Shown: positions 41,001 to 48,345, counted from the stretch's first letter. The stretch is DNA of 64,000 nucleotides from Hermetia illucens (GCF_905115235.1 NC_051850.1:112409982-112473981), one strand, 5' to 3'. Numbers and translations: made by a program. The notes: generated by a model from the letters alone, not told the origin.

Positions 41001-42058
41001 CGGATGAACTAGCCAAGAAGGGAGAGGGATGCCTTTACACGGGCCAGAACCCTTCTGTGGAATCGGAAATGGTTTCATGGCTATGAATCTAAGAAACGAA
41101 AAGAAACGGTTGAGGGAACTATATTGGGCGGGCCTACCAGGGATGGAGCAGTCCAGGGTGCTTATTGGGGGATACGAAACCATGCGCACAAAGGATTGCT
41201 TAAACCTCACCAAAAAGAACCTCCGAATCATAGTGGGAATTCTCACTGGTCATTGTCGGCTATCACCTAGGGAAGCTAGGGATATCTACGGACACTGCCT
41301 GCTGGTTCTGTGAGGAGGAGCACGAAACCTCTATGCACGTCCTGGGACAGTGTCCGGCACTTGTGCAAAGTAGGTCGATACATCTGGGAGAACACTTAAT
41401 ATCAGATGCAAAGCTGAAACTTCTGGAAGTGGGGAAAATACTAAAGTTCCTAACGGTTACAGGCCTGCTTGGGATACTATGATCAACAGGTACACTATAA
41501 CCAGTAAAAGGGGCACAATAGTTCTTCAAGAACGCGGTGCGACTTTCCCTTAACAGAATAATAATAACTAGAAGAAAAGGACAGTCTAAAGCAGAACCTC
41601 GCCGACACTATTTCTTTTTCTGACGAGTCATTACATTGCACTTTCTTTAAGATAGACATAAGTAATATACAGCAGTTGGATCAATAGTTAGATGTAAGGA
41701 CTTATAAGCGACAATGATTGCCCATGAGTTAATTACCAAGTGGTTTAGGCGTGTGTTGGATAAAAACAGACTTGAAAGTAAAATCCAAAATTTTCTCCCT
41801 ATCGTTTGAAAGCCACATTTCAATCATACCGTCGAATCCTTCTGGGAATTCCTGTGTAACATTTATAATCCCGGTGAGGTAGAAGCTGCTTTTCTCTCGC
41901 TGTATGATTTCCCAATGGTTAATGGTTATTGGCAAATCCTCCTTGCCTTTGCACTGCTCTATGCTTGTTAAAACCAACTGCATTTTCGGCACTGCACAAA
42001 GAGTTATTTGCAGGACAACAGTGACGGTTAGAAGAGTTAGCAACGCTCGATTTTCCAT
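25784..42058 (-). CDS. Secreted DUF1091/ML-clan-like protein, two exons
   Basis: Exon 1 is 41737-42058 (ATG at 42058, donor TTG|GTAATT) and exon 2 is 25784-26007 (acceptor CTTTCAG, stop TGA). The split codon G|TT is in the same phase on both sides, giving a 181-residue protein. Residues 1-20 form a signal peptide (RALLTLLTVTVVLQITLC). The mature part has one Cys in exon 1 and four in exon 2 (DKCP, GNCD, NICY, KCPL), with NFATKNICYIF and a terminal CPLKPDVY. Size and Cys pattern resemble insect DUF1091/DM11 proteins of the MD-2-related lipid-recognition clan; some members act in taste, but I infer no function. The 15.7-kb intron holds many transposons, so pairing these exons is an inference from phase, strand and complementary domain halves. 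Confidence 0.65.
26014..26516. other. Intronic DNA, nothing recognised
   Basis: Between exon 2 of the secreted gene and the DD41D transposon. Confidence 0.3.
26889..27251 (+). pseudogene. DD41D transposase, N-terminal and first catalytic part
   Basis: 120 open codons: a helix-turn-helix (LGLSDRSVRRILRDDLHFH), first Asp in VFFSDEAHFHL, and the motif KPLHSPKVTVWCAIS, where a stop ends the frame. The sequence goes on in the same sense after the stop. Confidence 0.8.
27362..27728 (+). pseudogene. DD41D transposase, C-terminal part in two frames
   Basis: DTWFQQDGATAHTSRASMAV (second Asp) and EWPARSPDLLPCDFFLW (third Asp), then, after a frame change at a run of T near 27535, KSRVYVNRPRTLQDLKTNIQ and the terminal segment. 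Confidence 0.8.
27838..28380. other. Intronic DNA, nothing recognised
   Basis: Between the DD41D transposon and the R4 LINE 3' end. Confidence 0.3.
28631..29332 (-). pseudogene. R4-clade LINE RT thumb, fused across a deletion
   Basis: It starts in the frame next to motif C and covers GIGMQLGVEKCRIKIIV, YKYLGILQATTPA, the thumb, and RGVLDLKTLHYNQVHSLREF. After NKLS it jumps to text equivalent to the end of the endonuclease ORF (copy 1 near 2190), so the endonuclease itself is deleted. Confidence 0.8.
29166..29846 (-). pseudogene. R4-clade LINE reverse transcriptase core
   Basis: 226 open codons with EEQKGCAKGFRGCKEQL, AYIDYKSAFDSI (RT motif A), GIFQSDSLSSLWF (motif B region) and LSHLMYIDDIKLYAK (motif C). 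About 30 bases corresponding to copy 1's LVLCANIS region are missing near 29786, which accounts for the frame difference from the upstream ORF. Confidence 0.85.
29858..31351 (-). pseudogene. R4-clade LINE ORF, N-terminal two fifths
   Basis: 497 open codons. The block WTNQLNEFIVRAYYRVTD ... HQLHDAFITRFPEL is the Myb-like N-terminal segment of R4 elements. Near the end, KASNWKAPGVDKIHNFWLKR and FLIPK are RT motif 0/1. A stop follows FLIPK where the sister copy reads FLIPKEQGASCP. Confidence 0.85.
31702..31720. repeat. (TA)n microsatellite at the R4 LINE 5' flank
   Basis: About nine TA units directly abut the LINE 5' end. A diverged TA-rich stretch abuts its 3' end at 28383-28398. Confidence 0.85.
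31721..32079. other. Intronic DNA, nothing recognised
   Basis: No signature seen. Confidence 0.3.
32080..32560 (+). mobile_element. I/LOA-type LINE endonuclease relic
   Basis: Translation gives ILWCSAYFP and KRLGVIVGC, matching the APE endonuclease motifs ..ICSAYLPYD and ..LIIGCDANAHH of I/LOA-group LINEs. Frames are broken; the rest of the element is missing. Confidence 0.5.
32561..33320. other. Intronic DNA, nothing recognised
   Basis: A 95-codon frame at 32686-32973 has no recognisable domain. Confidence 0.3.
33321..34120 (+). mobile_element. DINE-1/Helentron-like non-autonomous element, clean copy (H1)
   Basis: 800 bp. The 5' end reads ACAAGTCGGGAAACCGGAAG, followed by AAGGTTTTGTG (33364-33374). 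Near the 3' end is a (GACA)n block (34048-34078), then AAACCGATTTTAATAAGG and a hairpin AAGGTTTTGTG-TTTA-CACAAAACCTT (34094-34119). The 5' AAGGTTTTGTG is an inverted copy of the second hairpin arm. Subterminal inverted repeats, a GTCT/GACA microsatellite and a 3' hairpin are known features of DINE-1/HINE elements mobilised by Helentrons. No coding capacity. Confidence 0.75.
34121..34862 (+). mobile_element. DINE-like element, second copy in tandem (H2), interrupted
   Basis: It starts ACAAATCGGGAAACCGGAAG immediately after H1's hairpin, so the two are head to tail. It follows H1 up to its GACA block at 34850-34862, where an R1-type LINE fragment begins. Its own 3' hairpin is not found downstream. 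Confidence 0.75.
34863..35133 (+). mobile_element. R1-clade LINE 3' fragment inside a GACA array
   Basis: It starts GGATGCGGCCAAATGCATGA directly after ACAGACAGACAG and ends with CACCTCCTC and an A-rich tail (35116-35133), then GACA repeats resume. The sequence matches the 3' end of the minus-strand copy at 57248-58544 (reverse complement of 57248-57520). It encodes the last ORF2 residues (QNKLQKAEERRKVRSRMPR..). Confidence 0.85.
35134..35177. repeat. (GACA)n microsatellite between two LINE fragments
   Basis: GACAGACAGATAGACGGACG and similar units over 44 bp; the continuation of H2's array beyond the inserted LINE. Confidence 0.85.
35178..35440 (+). mobile_element. Second R1-clade LINE fragment abutting the GACA array
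   Basis: Starts inside the last zinc finger (HCPKCPNITEDAEHVFFHCP) with the array running straight into it. ORF2 ends at 35436. A different family from the 34863-35133 fragment, though related (compare NCNGVPEDPEHVFFHCPRF at 57600). Its 3' end is not clear; no GACA follows. Confidence 0.7.
35441..35876. other. AT-rich DNA, perhaps LINE 3' UTR
   Basis: May include the 3' UTR of the preceding LINE; no end recognised. Confidence 0.3.
36002..37645 (-). mobile_element. Tc1-like (DD34E) transposon with double inverted ends
   Basis: 1644 bp flanked by TA (36000-36001, 37646-37647). Outer 28-bp ends: left CACTAGGCAGAAAAAGTGTG..., right (reversed) CACTCGCTAGAAAAAATGTG..., four differences. About 200 bp inside each end is a second inverted pair, 36202-36226 and 37422-37446, identical over 25 bp and sharing AGAAAAAGTxTGCGTACA with the outer pair. 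This is the IR/DR layout of several Tc1-like groups. It inserted into DINE copy H3. Confidence 0.92.
36392..37282 (-). CDS. Tc1-like transposase, nearly intact
   Basis: ATG at 37282; 296 codons. Paired helix-turn-helix domain (residues 10-115; SFREIARIVGRRHSSVQRVV), a GRPSK linker motif, then the DDE core: D155 (FSDESKY), D246 (MHDNDPKHT), E281 (SPDLNPIEH). D2 to E spacing is 34 residues. After PIEH the protein departs from the family: the expected C-terminal end (EEWNKI, then LVSSMPKRLKEVIKRKGY) is encoded just downstream in another frame. So a deletion of some tens of bases has removed the region after the catalytic Glu and shifted the frame. Otherwise uninterrupted, suggesting a fairly young insertion. 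Confidence 0.9.
   Translation of the reverse strand: MELKRKEICVSERKVIIKLWEEGKSFREIARIVGRRHSSVQRVVNNFKSTGIITSKPRSGRPSKLSIRERRSIIGSVKKNPRITAPQIAKDIELKFNKKICADTARKILKRAGYHGRVARKKPFISLTNRRKRIKFANKYVNQSNEFWENVLFSDESKYCIFGIKGRKIVWSKACTALNKENLMPTVKHGGGGIMIWGCMASGGVGNLQFIESTMDKYDYLNILKRNLKQSAENLRLGDEFYFMHDNDPKHTAEVNKLWLLYNVPKQLHTPPQSPDLNPIEHRQYDITSKDMLKNV
37831..38330 (-). mobile_element. LOA-type LINE, RT fragment
   Basis: Minus strand: KRLAERDIH then LNKSQHSYQRGKSCESALHS and LISKIEDA, the RT fingers motif of LOA/R1-group LINEs. It ends abruptly at the DINE copy H3 border. Probably one element with the endonuclease part at 39100-39435. Confidence 0.6.
38331..39099. other. Probable LINE linker, not readable
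   Basis: Lies between the RT and endonuclease parts of a minus-strand LOA-type LINE. A minus-strand frame at 38494-38679 has no recognised domain. Confidence 0.3.
39100..39435 (-). mobile_element. LOA-type LINE, endonuclease start
   Basis: The minus strand (KVIQIRKVAGLLLYLLVQEP then VRINKILY and SDVKIIRVSHAV) aligns with the minus-strand region 62130-62480 and with the QINLQHCKAA..LIQEPWV start of LOA endonucleases. Confidence 0.55.
39436..39935. other. No gene recognised
   Basis: Left flank of the I-type LINE; a (TA)n stretch at about 39815. Confidence 0.3.
39936..41490 (+). mobile_element. I/LOA-type LINE with RNase H, 5'-truncated
   Basis: It starts in RT motif B (the text TTQGCPQGGVLSPLMW after one frame change), then the 359-codon frame 40007-41086, then the C-terminal part in another frame (NLRIIVGILTGHCRL and a C..C....H....C finger near 41300-41360). 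RT plus RNase H plus terminal finger fits the I/LOA group. Confidence 0.85.
40007..41086 (+). CDS. RT-RNase H region of the I/LOA-type LINE
   Basis: 359 open codons. RT motif C is GYADDIVLICRG (residues 23-34); the thumb contains VKYLGITLDQKLLWKTHV and RPMITYGAVIW. RNase H starts at WYTDGSLTAEGAG (about 288-300), but its middle is missing: the text goes from YTSIFQA straight to MEGNEAADELAKKG. So an in-frame deletion has removed about half of RNase H. The copy is 5'-truncated and cannot move by itself. Confidence 0.85.
   Translation: MWSMVVDELLDVLTNTGIQVQGYADDIVLICRGKYEDTLCDRIQTGLRVTSAWCRKVGLRINPTKTTIVPFTRRRKLDHLKAITVHDMEVKRETEVKYLGITLDQKLLWKTHVGNTCRKATRALMTCRSIAGKKWGCSPKILLWIYTAIVRPMITYGAVIWAERTQLSTQARELHKLQRLACVCISGAMRTCPTASLEVLLGLTPLHLHIQMQARRSIFRMAGSMSEAGSCLNRRKIDILSRRYPELLKPRDNMTTRFYLDKKFETRWSNKTNWESVAATYGLNQQLITWYTDGSLTAEGAGTGVIGPRKIYLEPMGRYTSIFQAMEGNEAADELAKKGEGCLYTGQNPSVESEMVSWL
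41491..41736. other. Start of the long intron of the secreted gene
   Basis: Contains the donor GTAATT at 41736 (minus strand); otherwise nothing recognised. Confidence 0.4.
41737..42058 (-). CDS. Exon 1 of the secreted DUF1091-like gene
   Basis: 107 codons plus one base. Signal peptide, then beta-rich text (NHWEIIQREKSSFYLTGIIN). The open frame continues only two codons past the donor (GN, stop), as expected at an exon end. Confidence 0.8.
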
Positions 42059-42655
42059 ATTACTTCACTAACCAAAGCAATACTGATTGATCCAAACAAA
42101 AATTTTCAAAAATATCGCATGTAAGCGTTACAAACTTGGCCGGAAATACCTCATTTGCATGCTTGGATTCCTACAGTTTCTAGTGATTATAAAACAATAA
42201 TGAGGCTTGAATCACGGTCACTAAGCAATGATAAATAATTACTATTTCTGTGATCGAAGATAAGACTATTTTCTGGAATATTCAATAAATATTAATGCTT
42301 AATGTTGTATGGAACATGTCATAGGGTTATTGGGTAATCAGGTAGTCAGCCAATTTTCCTCCAAGGAACATTGGGAACTACGCCGATTCATATAACAATA
42401 GAACCAGCTGGTGTTCGACATCTTTAATGCAATTCTCCGGATAAGATGCTTTTAAAAGATACATGAATGTTGAGAATCTACCCCGTGTAAAATGAAATCA
42501 ACTCATATAGGGCTGATAATTTATTTATTTTACTTTTCAAAATTAGTGCGGAAGTAGACTCGGTGCGATGCCTGAAACAGCAAAACTATCACTAATTATT
42601 TTGCAACGCTATTTATGCATTCCAAATAGTCATTACAAAATCAACAAGTTGTTGA
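42059..42655. other. Intergenic between two minus-strand host genes
   Basis: Upstream of the secreted gene and downstream of small membrane-protein gene B. No transposon seen, unlike most of the window. Confidence 0.4.
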
Positions 42656-42961
42656 TCACTTATCACCGCACACCATGGATGTTCCAACTGCTCCTGCCAC
42701 ATACAATATTCTGTTGAGTGTCCATAGCAGAATAGCTTCAGCTTTGTACATCAGCGCCGTGAATACTATGGATAACGGCTTAGGAAATAGAAATAATATA
42801 ATGAGTAATATTTGGTTGGGAAGTAAACAATTCACCTTCACTATGAGAAGGGCCAGGAAAAGTATTCTATCCGCGGCTACAATGAAGAACGTGAACGCCA
42901 CAATCATTCCCAGTGCTGTAATCAGAGCCAGGACTTCTACGAGATGTACAGCAACAGGCAT
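42656..42961 (-). CDS. Small two-helix membrane protein, two coding exons (paralogue B)
   Basis: ATG at 42961. Exon 1 is 42836-42961 (42 codons) and exon 2 is 42656-42778 (40 codons plus stop), separated by a 57-nt GT-AG intron (42779-42835). The spliced product has 82 residues: MPVAVHLVEVLALITALG, two hydrophobic segments, then LNRILYVAGAVGTSM. It is the paralogue of 3338-3662 with the same intron position. The 57-nt intron is a multiple of three and has no stop, so an unspliced mRNA would still encode a 101-residue protein with 19 extra, strongly hydrophobic residues. A 5' UTR intron (42990-43056) precedes it; an in-frame TGA across that junction fixes the start. Family unknown to me. Confidence 0.85.
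   Translation of the reverse strand: MPVAVHLVEVLALITALGMIVAFTFFIVAADRILFLALLIVKVNCLLPNQILLIILFLFPKPLSIVFTALMYKAEAILLWTLNRILYVAGAVGTSMVCGDK
42779..42835 (-). other. 57-nt stop-free intron of gene B
   Basis: GTGAAT ... TTTCCTAAG. The alignment with paralogue A, whose intron has a stop, shows that it is an intron and not coding sequence. Confidence 0.75.
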
Positions 42962-42989
42962 TCTTTCATTTGGCCTCCTTAAGCTAGTT

Positions 42990-43056
42990 CTGAAATGTCT
43001 GTTGGGTGCACATTAATCCTACTTCGATATTTTTGAGCAAACTGCAGTCGACTTAC
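42990..43056 (-). other. Probable 5' UTR intron of gene B
   Basis: Donor CTG|GTAAGT (43056 downward) and acceptor TTTCAG at 42990, 67 nt, matching the layout of paralogue A. Confidence 0.55.
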
Positions 43057-43057
43057 C

Positions 43058-43547
43058 AGTTGTATATTAAGTGCCTCTCAAAAGAAAATTAAAGCATTAA
43101 ATTTACGATGGGGGGAATTTGGTACCGAGGCGCAGGCTGTTGAGCAAGTTGAAGATATTTGCCCTTTTTAGTGAACTGCAACGAAATTTGTATGCATCGA
43201 ACGAAAAGTATTTTAAAAGGGAATATTTTGAAATATATTTTCGGTATAATATAACTTTGCACTAAACAATTTCTGACACTGATGACTTCCCAGGCGAATG
43301 CTACTGTGGTTCAGAGTATTATCCGACAATAATGGTATTAAGGCACTGCGTCCTTAAAGAACTGTTGTGGCCCTTTACAAATGACGGTCAATCTTACAAC
43401 CGACAGCAATTTTAGGATGTTTTCTACTTCCAGATGTATCAACTTGGCATGGGATGGTATTAAGTGCATATTCTGCCAGAGACATTAACTCAATGAAGAA
43501 AAAAAGGCAAATTTTATTTTTTAATGGCAAATAGTGAGTTTTTTATT
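43058..43547. other. Upstream region of gene B
   Basis: Includes the 5' UTR exon of gene B at its lower end. No transposon or clear promoter motif recognised. Confidence 0.35.
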
Positions 43548-43595
43548 CCTCATATACCGGTATTTCGGGGACCAGTTGTCCTCTTCCTCAGTGAG
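43548..43595 (-). ncRNA. Second candidate hammerhead core (Penelope-type), relic
   Basis: Minus strand: CTCA, CTGAGGA (matches CUGANGA), stem II GGAC-AACTG-GTCC, then CCGAAA, TACCGGTA (stem III) and TATGAG, whose TGAG pairs with CTCA as stem I. It shares CCGAAATAxCGGTATATG with the motif at 19111-19165. Confidence 0.5.
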
Positions 43596-43689
43596 TTTTT
43601 GTGATAAAAACATTAACAAATAGAATGTTTTTTTTTCATTATAAAACAAGCCGAAAAAACGACACACACAACCGAAAACATTAACCTAC

Positions 43690-43960
43690 TTTAAATACGT
43701 GTTGGACATTGTCCCAAAATACTGCTACATGGAGATTTCATCTGTCTCCCCACAGAATTTGCAGACAGTTTAGCCTGCAGGGATCCATGAGTATTTCCGC
43801 TATGACCCTTAGGTTCCTCTTCTCCGTTCCTGAAAAGCTAGCCCGTTATAGGTCACTTAGCCGTTCTGCCCCCTTTCGCAGTGTCGTGGCCATAAACCCC
43901 ACAGATTCCACAGGATGGTTCTGTTCCATTGTTCCAGTGTTCGTTCCTTAGCCGGCTCTT
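43690..43960 (-). mobile_element. I/LOA-type LINE C-terminal relic
   Basis: The minus strand reads LRVIAEILMDPCRLNCL then a WGDxxxISM..ILGQCP finger, the same end region as in the LINE at 39936-41490 (RIIVGILTGHCRL, LGQCPAL). Confidence 0.5.
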
Positions 43961-44419
43961 CAACTGCTTAATTGCCGTCAACTCCAATATGGCCTGTAAC
44001 CCAGAGTATCTGAGTTATATCGAGCTAAGCGTATTCACTTTTTTAAGGCACACCTCGATGCTATTAACAAAGTATGCTGGTACCAAGCACAGATAAAGAA
44101 GGAGAGTTTGAGGCAACGTACTTTGTACTATCCTCAGTAAAACAAAAATAAAATGCTAAGATCAGGGAAAGAGATAAATAAAGTCTAGTTGGAGTTATTC
44201 CACTATGTTAAACCCTACCTGCTCTCTTGTTGACAGGTCCCGCTACAAGTCAACCAAGAAAATGCATCCAATATTGTCAGAAACAAGATGATCGAATCAA
44301 GTAACAAGCATCGGAAAAATGCTAGGGCGTCCACCTCAGGACGGACGGGCTTCAGTCCTGTCGAGAAATGGGCAACGGTTCTTGGCCGCGTCAGGACATA
44401 AGTAAGTTAGTCTGAGCAA

Positions 44420-46860
44420 AATAAATACGTGTCTGTACGCTAAATGTTGGCATCCTAACTGGAAAGACCGAGGAACTCGCAAGAGCCCTTCTGAAAAGGC
44501 GCATTGATATCTGCGCTCTACAAGAAACCTGACGGTCTGGTGCCAAAAGCTATGACATATAACACAGTCAATACCGTGTTGGCATTGCCATCTCAGAGTG
44601 TTTCCGTGATGCCTTTCAAGAAATCAAACTATCTAATGATCGGCTGATGAAGCTCACCATTATATCAGCTGATCGCACTATTCACTTCTTCACCGCATAC
44701 GCACCACAGACAGGTCGACCTGATGCCGAGAAAGATGACTCTGACAACTTCTCCATGAAAAGACTTGTATCGTGCCTGCTGGCAATTATATAATCATTGC
44801 CGGCGAACTTAATGGTCATGTGGGTGAAAAGGGAGACGGTAACAGATGCCATGGTGGGGGGGGGGGGGGAAGAGGTTTGGAGAGCACAATGAGGGTGGCG
44901 AGCGTATAATCGATTTTGCGGACACCCATTACCTTGTGCTTATGGATACATGGTTCATCAAACGATTGTTTCATCTTCTTACATTTAATAGTGGGAATTA
45001 TAAATTATTTTCATAAGACGCCGAGATTTTAGCACCGTCACCGATTGTAAAGCCGTTCCCTAAGAGAGCATCGCACTTCAACATCGGCCGTTGATTGCCA
45101 TCCTGCGAATTAAGCCACTAATAAAACAGCGTGACGAACCCAGCGCATTAAATGGTGGCGATTTTGTGAGAAGAAAGAAGAAATGATCTCACTTACGCGA
45201 TTACCAACTATTACAAATGTGGAAGAATCATGGAATCAAATGAAAAACACCATCCACAAAGCGACCTCTGCAACCCTCGGGGTCACCAAGTCAGGTAAGC
45301 GGTACATCAACCGAGATACTTGACTTTGGAATGACGATGTTGAGATGAAGATCGTGAAAAGAAACGCCTCTACCACAACTATCTCGACGATAAAGCGCTC
45401 GCTCGTTGGCATATTTATAAGAATGCCAACCTGGAAGCAAAGGAAGCGATCGCTGTCATCCCAGTGTTTCATTACAAAAATCTTTACGATAAACTGAACG
45501 ACTTGCCAAAAGCCGAAACAAACGCACGCAGGATATCAAAACCTTCTGCTGTGTTAATGACAAGAACGGTTTTTGCTTACCAACCGTCGAGCCGCGACAG
45601 ATAGATGGCCAGAATATTTCAAACCGATTTCAATTGAAGAATTTGCTCATCCTCCACTTCCACAATCATTGCCGGCATCTGGAGCAGTTCCACTTGTCTG
45701 CACAACTGAAGTCGAGGAAGCACATCGCATCTGAACTATGGAAAGGGAAGAGCTGCGACCCAACACTGTGGGTCAGTGAGTTCTTTAATCGCGTTATTCA
45801 GGAAGGTAGAAAACCATCTGACTGGCAAGAAAGTACCACAGTTCCAATATGGTAAAAGAAAGATAGTCCAGCAGAACCCATTCTTGACAACTGTATTCGC
45901 GAAATCGTTGAAATAACCGTGAATTAAGCCAGATTTGTCAAGAATTGCCGAATTGCTGACGCAATACACGCTGCACGGTTACTCATAGAGAAACACCGTG
46001 AGAAGCGTCGCCCTCTTTACATTGCATTTCTGGATCTGGAGATAGCGTTTAACCGTGTCCTACACGGACTCATTTGGTATGCTCTATGGCAACACTTAGT
46101 GCCAGAAGAACTCGTGCGCTGGGTTTAATTGCTCTAACAAGCGCCCTATATGTTTTCCTAGTGTCTAATAGCAAAAATGATCTCGAACAACTTGTACAAA
46201 AATGGAATGATCGCCTCATGTAACACTGTCTCAGATTGAATTTGAATAAAACTGAGTTTTAACGACCGATCCCCATGAAAGAGGCACAATCACTGTCAGC
46301 GGCACTGACCTGCCCAGAACTGAGCGATTTAAATATCTCGGATCAATGCTGTCAGCCAAGGGAGAACTGCGTTATGAAATTGCTTTACGCATTAACGCAA
46401 TCTGGATGAAGTGGCGTTCCACAAATGGTGTTCTTTGTGATCCACGTATCAATGAACGTCTCAAATCTAAAATTTACCGCAATGTCGTCCGTCCTGTCGC
46501 TCTCCATTATTCTGAGTGTTGGCTGACTATAAAAGACAATGAACGATGTCTTGTGGTAATGGTGACAAAGACGTTGCATCATTGGACTAGTGGGGTTACA
46601 CGTTTAGATCACCTCCGAAATGAGAATATCTACGATCTATTTGGGTTGCACCGATTGTGGAAAAACTGCGAGAGAGGCGTTTCCGCGCTAACGAAAACTC
46701 ACTTGCCAAGATTGGCCTGAACATCAAAGTGGATGGTAAGCGACCAAAAGGTCGGCCAAAACAACGGTGACTTGAAACGCTGGATGGGGATTTAAAAGCC
46801 TCAAGATTGCATCCAGATCCAGGACAAAGGATAAACAAAAAGAAGGAGAAGATCTAACTG
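44420..46860 (+). mobile_element. RTE-clade LINE, subfamily A, long but broken copy
   Basis: Order: APE start (LTGKTEELARALLKRRIDIC, 44450-44520), GLN/ELNGHVGEKG near 44810, ERIIDFADTH near 44900, linker (SELWKGKSCDPTLWVSEFFN and EGRKPSDWQESTTVPIW, 45734-45855), RT, and C-terminal text (RFKYLGSMLSAKGELRYEIA; SGVTRLDHLRNENIYDL; VDGKRPKGRPKQR). A poly(G) run of about 14 lies at 44857-44870. Many frame breaks. It is the longest member of subfamily A here. Confidence 0.8.
46346..46720 (+). pseudogene. RTE-A C-terminal region
   Basis: 124 open codons after the RT palm: KGELRYEIALRINAIWMKW, KSKIYRNVVRPVALHYSECW, and SGVTRLDHLRNENIYDLFGL. The LRWYGHV-type motif that should follow is out of frame. 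Confidence 0.7.
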
Positions 46861-46913
46861 CATTGACAGCCGCTTGGCTGTTAAAGCCTACAGTTCCTTC
46901 TTCTTCTTTTTCT

Positions 46914-47230
46914 GTCGTTGTCCCGTTCGGCGGAATTGGTCGGTTAGGTCACTTTACTCAGATATATGCCTGGTCTGGATGGAATCGAAAGGCTCTGAAA
47001 TCATCGTCTAGAGTTTGAAGCAATTGCTGTTTTGCCGGGCCTCTTGATCTTCTTTTCGACTTGGATGTGCAGACCAATCTTGGGAAGTAAGTTCTTATCA
47101 GCGCAAATTATAACTCTAGACCATCGAAGATGCCCTCTCTCACTTTTTCTCCAATCGTTGCAACCCCATATCGACCGCGGACCCGGATCAGAACCCGGCG
47201 TGGGTCATGGACATTTAGAAGATGTCGTGA
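46914..47230. repeat. Unclassified repeat shared with 18170-18500
   Basis: See the entry at 18170. Here it lies between the RTE-A copy on its left and a minus-strand RTE-A fragment on its right. Confidence 0.5.
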
Positions 47231-47239
47231 TTACGCTTA

Positions 47240-47415
47240 TCTAGAATGCTGACAGAAGTCGAATCGGACGGTAATTTAAGTAATGTGCCAGACTACATTT
47301 CTTTTTCCATATTGGAATGGTCATGCTTTCTTGTCAGTCAGATGGTGCTCTACCCTCTTCAACAACACAATTGAAGAACTCACTAAGCCAAAATATTCGG
47401 TCCCAGCTCTTCGCT
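47240..47415 (-). mobile_element. RTE-A LINE linker fragment
   Basis: Aligns with 9360-9540 over the stretch CGGACGGTAATTT ... CAGTCAGATGGTG ... GGTCCCAGCTCTTCGCTT, same strand. Confidence 0.65.
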
Positions 47416-47595
47416 TATCTTTCTTCTGTTTATAGCTCCCTTGGAAGTTAAAGTAGGGATACTTGTCTATAGCGTATATTTCGCCCAGAATTATAATGAT
47501 TTGATTGCTCATTGGTTCAAAGTAGACTTTACTTGGACCATTATTCCCTGCTCTCTCTCTACTATGAGAGACCCTTCAGTTTGCCACTTAATTAA

Positions 47596-47825
47596 TTGTT
47601 TGCGGCTCACCGGTTGAGGGATAGAGCGTCAGCCTTCCAATCTCGCTGTTTTGGGTTTGAATCCCAGTCGCCATGGGTGATTGTTTTCGTCTTGGGTTTG
47701 TTTCGCTGTTGTGAGCTTATCACTTGCACAGCGTTAAGTGTCATGATAGTGAAACTGAAGCACAATCTGACTTTACTCCGCCAAGGAGTAAACAGGAAAT
47801 ACTAATTGTTGGTTGAAGCCGTAGG
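47596..47825 (+). mobile_element. Second tRNA-derived SINE family, single copy
   Basis: A tRNA-like head: GAGGGATAGAGCGTCAGCCT (A box region) and B box GGTTTGAATCCC, separated by about 30 nt. It is followed by a body unrelated to the other SINE family. A tRNA gene is unlikely because no closed cloverleaf with a CCA-side acceptor stem forms. Confidence 0.6.
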
Positions 47826-47889
47826 TCACAGGCACGCTCTCCAATCTAGCTTATTGCTCTATCATGGTTCAAATTTGTCATCGCAATGA

Positions 47890-48345
47890 AACTTCATCGC
47901 AATGACTTTCTATTTAGGCAGCTCTCCGTCTTGCTAACACTTTTTTTGAAGATAAGGAGTAGCCAATCCCAGTAAGGCGGACTTGTTCCCATTACCCCAG
48001 TGGTACATATACAAGCCAGTCTTTGAAATTTGTATATTTCCCTGATTGGTGGGCACAAATTGGTATTGGTATTGCAATATATATCCAGCGTAGTATTTCC
48101 AGGGTGCGTGTCCATTCCTTTCTGCTATCGACCTGCGAATAATGAAAGCCCTTTAGCTAGCCGACATATTTTCCCGACGTGCATCCTCCAGAGTAGTTTT
48201 TTGTCTAGTCGAATTCCCAAATACTTGACCTCTCTTCCCCAGTTAATTTCTATGCAGTGCAACCTGCCTTCCAAGTGATCAAGCTTGCGCTTCCTTGTGA
48301 ATGGTACTATCATGGCTTTGACTGAATTGACGCGTAGTCCCGCTC
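47890..48345 (-). mobile_element. I/LOA-type LINE RT-thumb relic
   Basis: The minus strand (IVPFTRKRKLDHLEG, EVKYLGIRLDKKLLWRMHV, KFQRLACICTTGVMG) aligns with residues 64-180 of the LINE ORF at 40007-41086. Same family, decayed. Confidence 0.7.

Noticed and set aside
42656-42961. An intron-less 101-residue protein as the main product
   Set aside because: The paralogue shows that the middle 57 nt are an intron. I keep retention only as a possible minor form.
43709-43951. An 80-residue plus-strand Ser/Pro-rich protein
   Set aside because: The opposite strand translates as the C-terminal end of an I/LOA-type LINE, so this is an antisense frame.
44857-44870. Poly(G) run as a G-quadruplex or regulatory site
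   Set aside because: It lies within a dead RTE copy and looks like slippage in a GGTGG-rich codon stretch.
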